NCBI GenBank assembly: GCA_902362275.1
Contig: CABIWB010000011.1
Coordinates: 80,017-92,399, forward strand
Direction of reading: 5' to 3'
Source: Coriobacteriaceae bacterium
GTDB lineage: Bacteria > Actinomycetota > Coriobacteriia > Coriobacteriales > Coriobacteriaceae
Length of the DNA stretch: 12,383 nt
Of the stretch, positions 12,184 to 12,383 are shown in pieces. Below the pieces are notes generated by a model. The model saw only the letters and a list, made by a program, of their open reading frames with translations. It had not been told where the DNA came from and searched no databases. The position numbers and the translations under genes are program-made. Within the stretch, counting starts at the first letter, position 1. Each line of letters opens with the position of its first letter.

Positions 12184-12383
12184 AAAGCCATTTGGGTCGC
12201 CTCCCCCGCGGCGCAGCTTCTTTCCGCGGGCTCGGGATGCCACAATGGGCTTTGAGTATCGGCCCGTGCGGTAGCCCTTACCGCACCTGGGTAGTGTCCC
12301 GAATGTTGGTGTAGAGCTCGGTTCTCGAGGGTAGCCGCAGGCTGCCCAAGGAACCGAGAATCACCTAGAATGCCGTCATTCTA
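12184..12383. other. Structured stretch without a gene, window end
   Basis: About 200 nt with no credible reading frame but several nested hairpins: AAAGCCA (12184-12190) against TGGGCTTT (12246-12253) enclosing CCCGCGG/CCGCGGG (12205-12211, 12224-12230); GTGCGGTA/TACCGCAC (12266-12273, 12279-12286); CTCGGTTC/GAACCGAG (12317-12324, 12351-12358) enclosing GGGTAGCC/GGCTGCCC (12329-12336, 12340-12347); and TAGAATG/CATTCTA (12366-12372, 12377-12383) at the edge. It could be the 3' end of the small-gene transcript, an antisense RNA locus, or a leader for a gene beyond the window. Confidence 0.5.

Noticed and set aside
11934..12245. Minus-strand open frame of 103 codons over the small peptide gene
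   Set aside because: No ribosome site, no recognisable features, and it would run through the leader hairpin. The plus-strand 38-codon gene has far better signals. An antisense RNA here is still possible.
12266..12358. tRNA or T-box in the terminal structured region
   Set aside because: No cloverleaf, no CCA/T-arm GTTC consensus in place and no T-box core sequence; only simple hairpins are visible.

Overview
The window reads as chromosomal DNA of a high-GC Gram-positive gut anaerobe, most likely a Coriobacteriia member such as Collinsella. The reasons are the GC-rich coding sequence, strong GGAGG-type ribosome sites, an actinobacterial-type GluBCDA glutamate transporter, and dispersed hairpins built on AAAGGGACAG...CCTTTG, which I recall from Collinsella genomes. 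The genus is an inference from memory; no database was searched.

Region 1 (1-2835, minus strand) is a polar amino acid ABC transporter operon in transcription order: binding lipoprotein (1770-2762), permease (972-1631), permease (142-975, overlapping by 4 nt) and ATPase (from 105, cut by the window edge). A good sigma-70 promoter sits at 2806-2835, and a hairpin at 1656-1681 separates the binding-protein gene from the permeases. Region 2 (2836-3219) has no gene. It holds six 15-nt repeats in strictly alternating orientation on a 40-nt pitch, plus a strong terminator for the next gene. Region 3 (3220-5001, minus) is a short DXS-type thiamine-diphosphate synthase whose GAP phosphate-binding arginines are substituted. 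Region 4 (5230-6810, plus) is a coupled pair: an HD-domain protein and a CmpB/COG4905-type membrane protein. Region 5 (7008-8836, plus) is the ammonium module: an Amt channel and a PII protein lacking the classical modification tyrosine, separated by a 105-nt imperfect hairpin. Region 6 (8911-10936, plus) is a TetR regulator followed by an MFS exporter, with two copies of a palindromic operator and a terminator between them; its exporter gene is lower in GC. Region 7 (11052-11909, plus) is a Cof-type HAD phosphatase whose ribosome site lies in one arm of a perfect 22-bp inverted repeat. Region 8 (11910-12383) holds a terminator, a 38-codon hydrophobic/basic peptide gene whose Shine-Dalgarno is buried in a hairpin (type I toxin-like), and about 200 nt of highly structured sequence without a gene.

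Glutamate uptake, ammonium uptake and PII make nitrogen acquisition the clearest functional theme, but the two transporter modules are not adjacent and no shared regulatory site was found. A second theme is RNA/DNA hairpins placed over start regions: tetR, the HAD gene and the small peptide gene each have their ribosome site inside one arm of an inverted repeat. The most unusual items are the alternating repeat array, the altered DXS active site, the promoter-in-the-loop inverted repeats and the toxin-like small gene.
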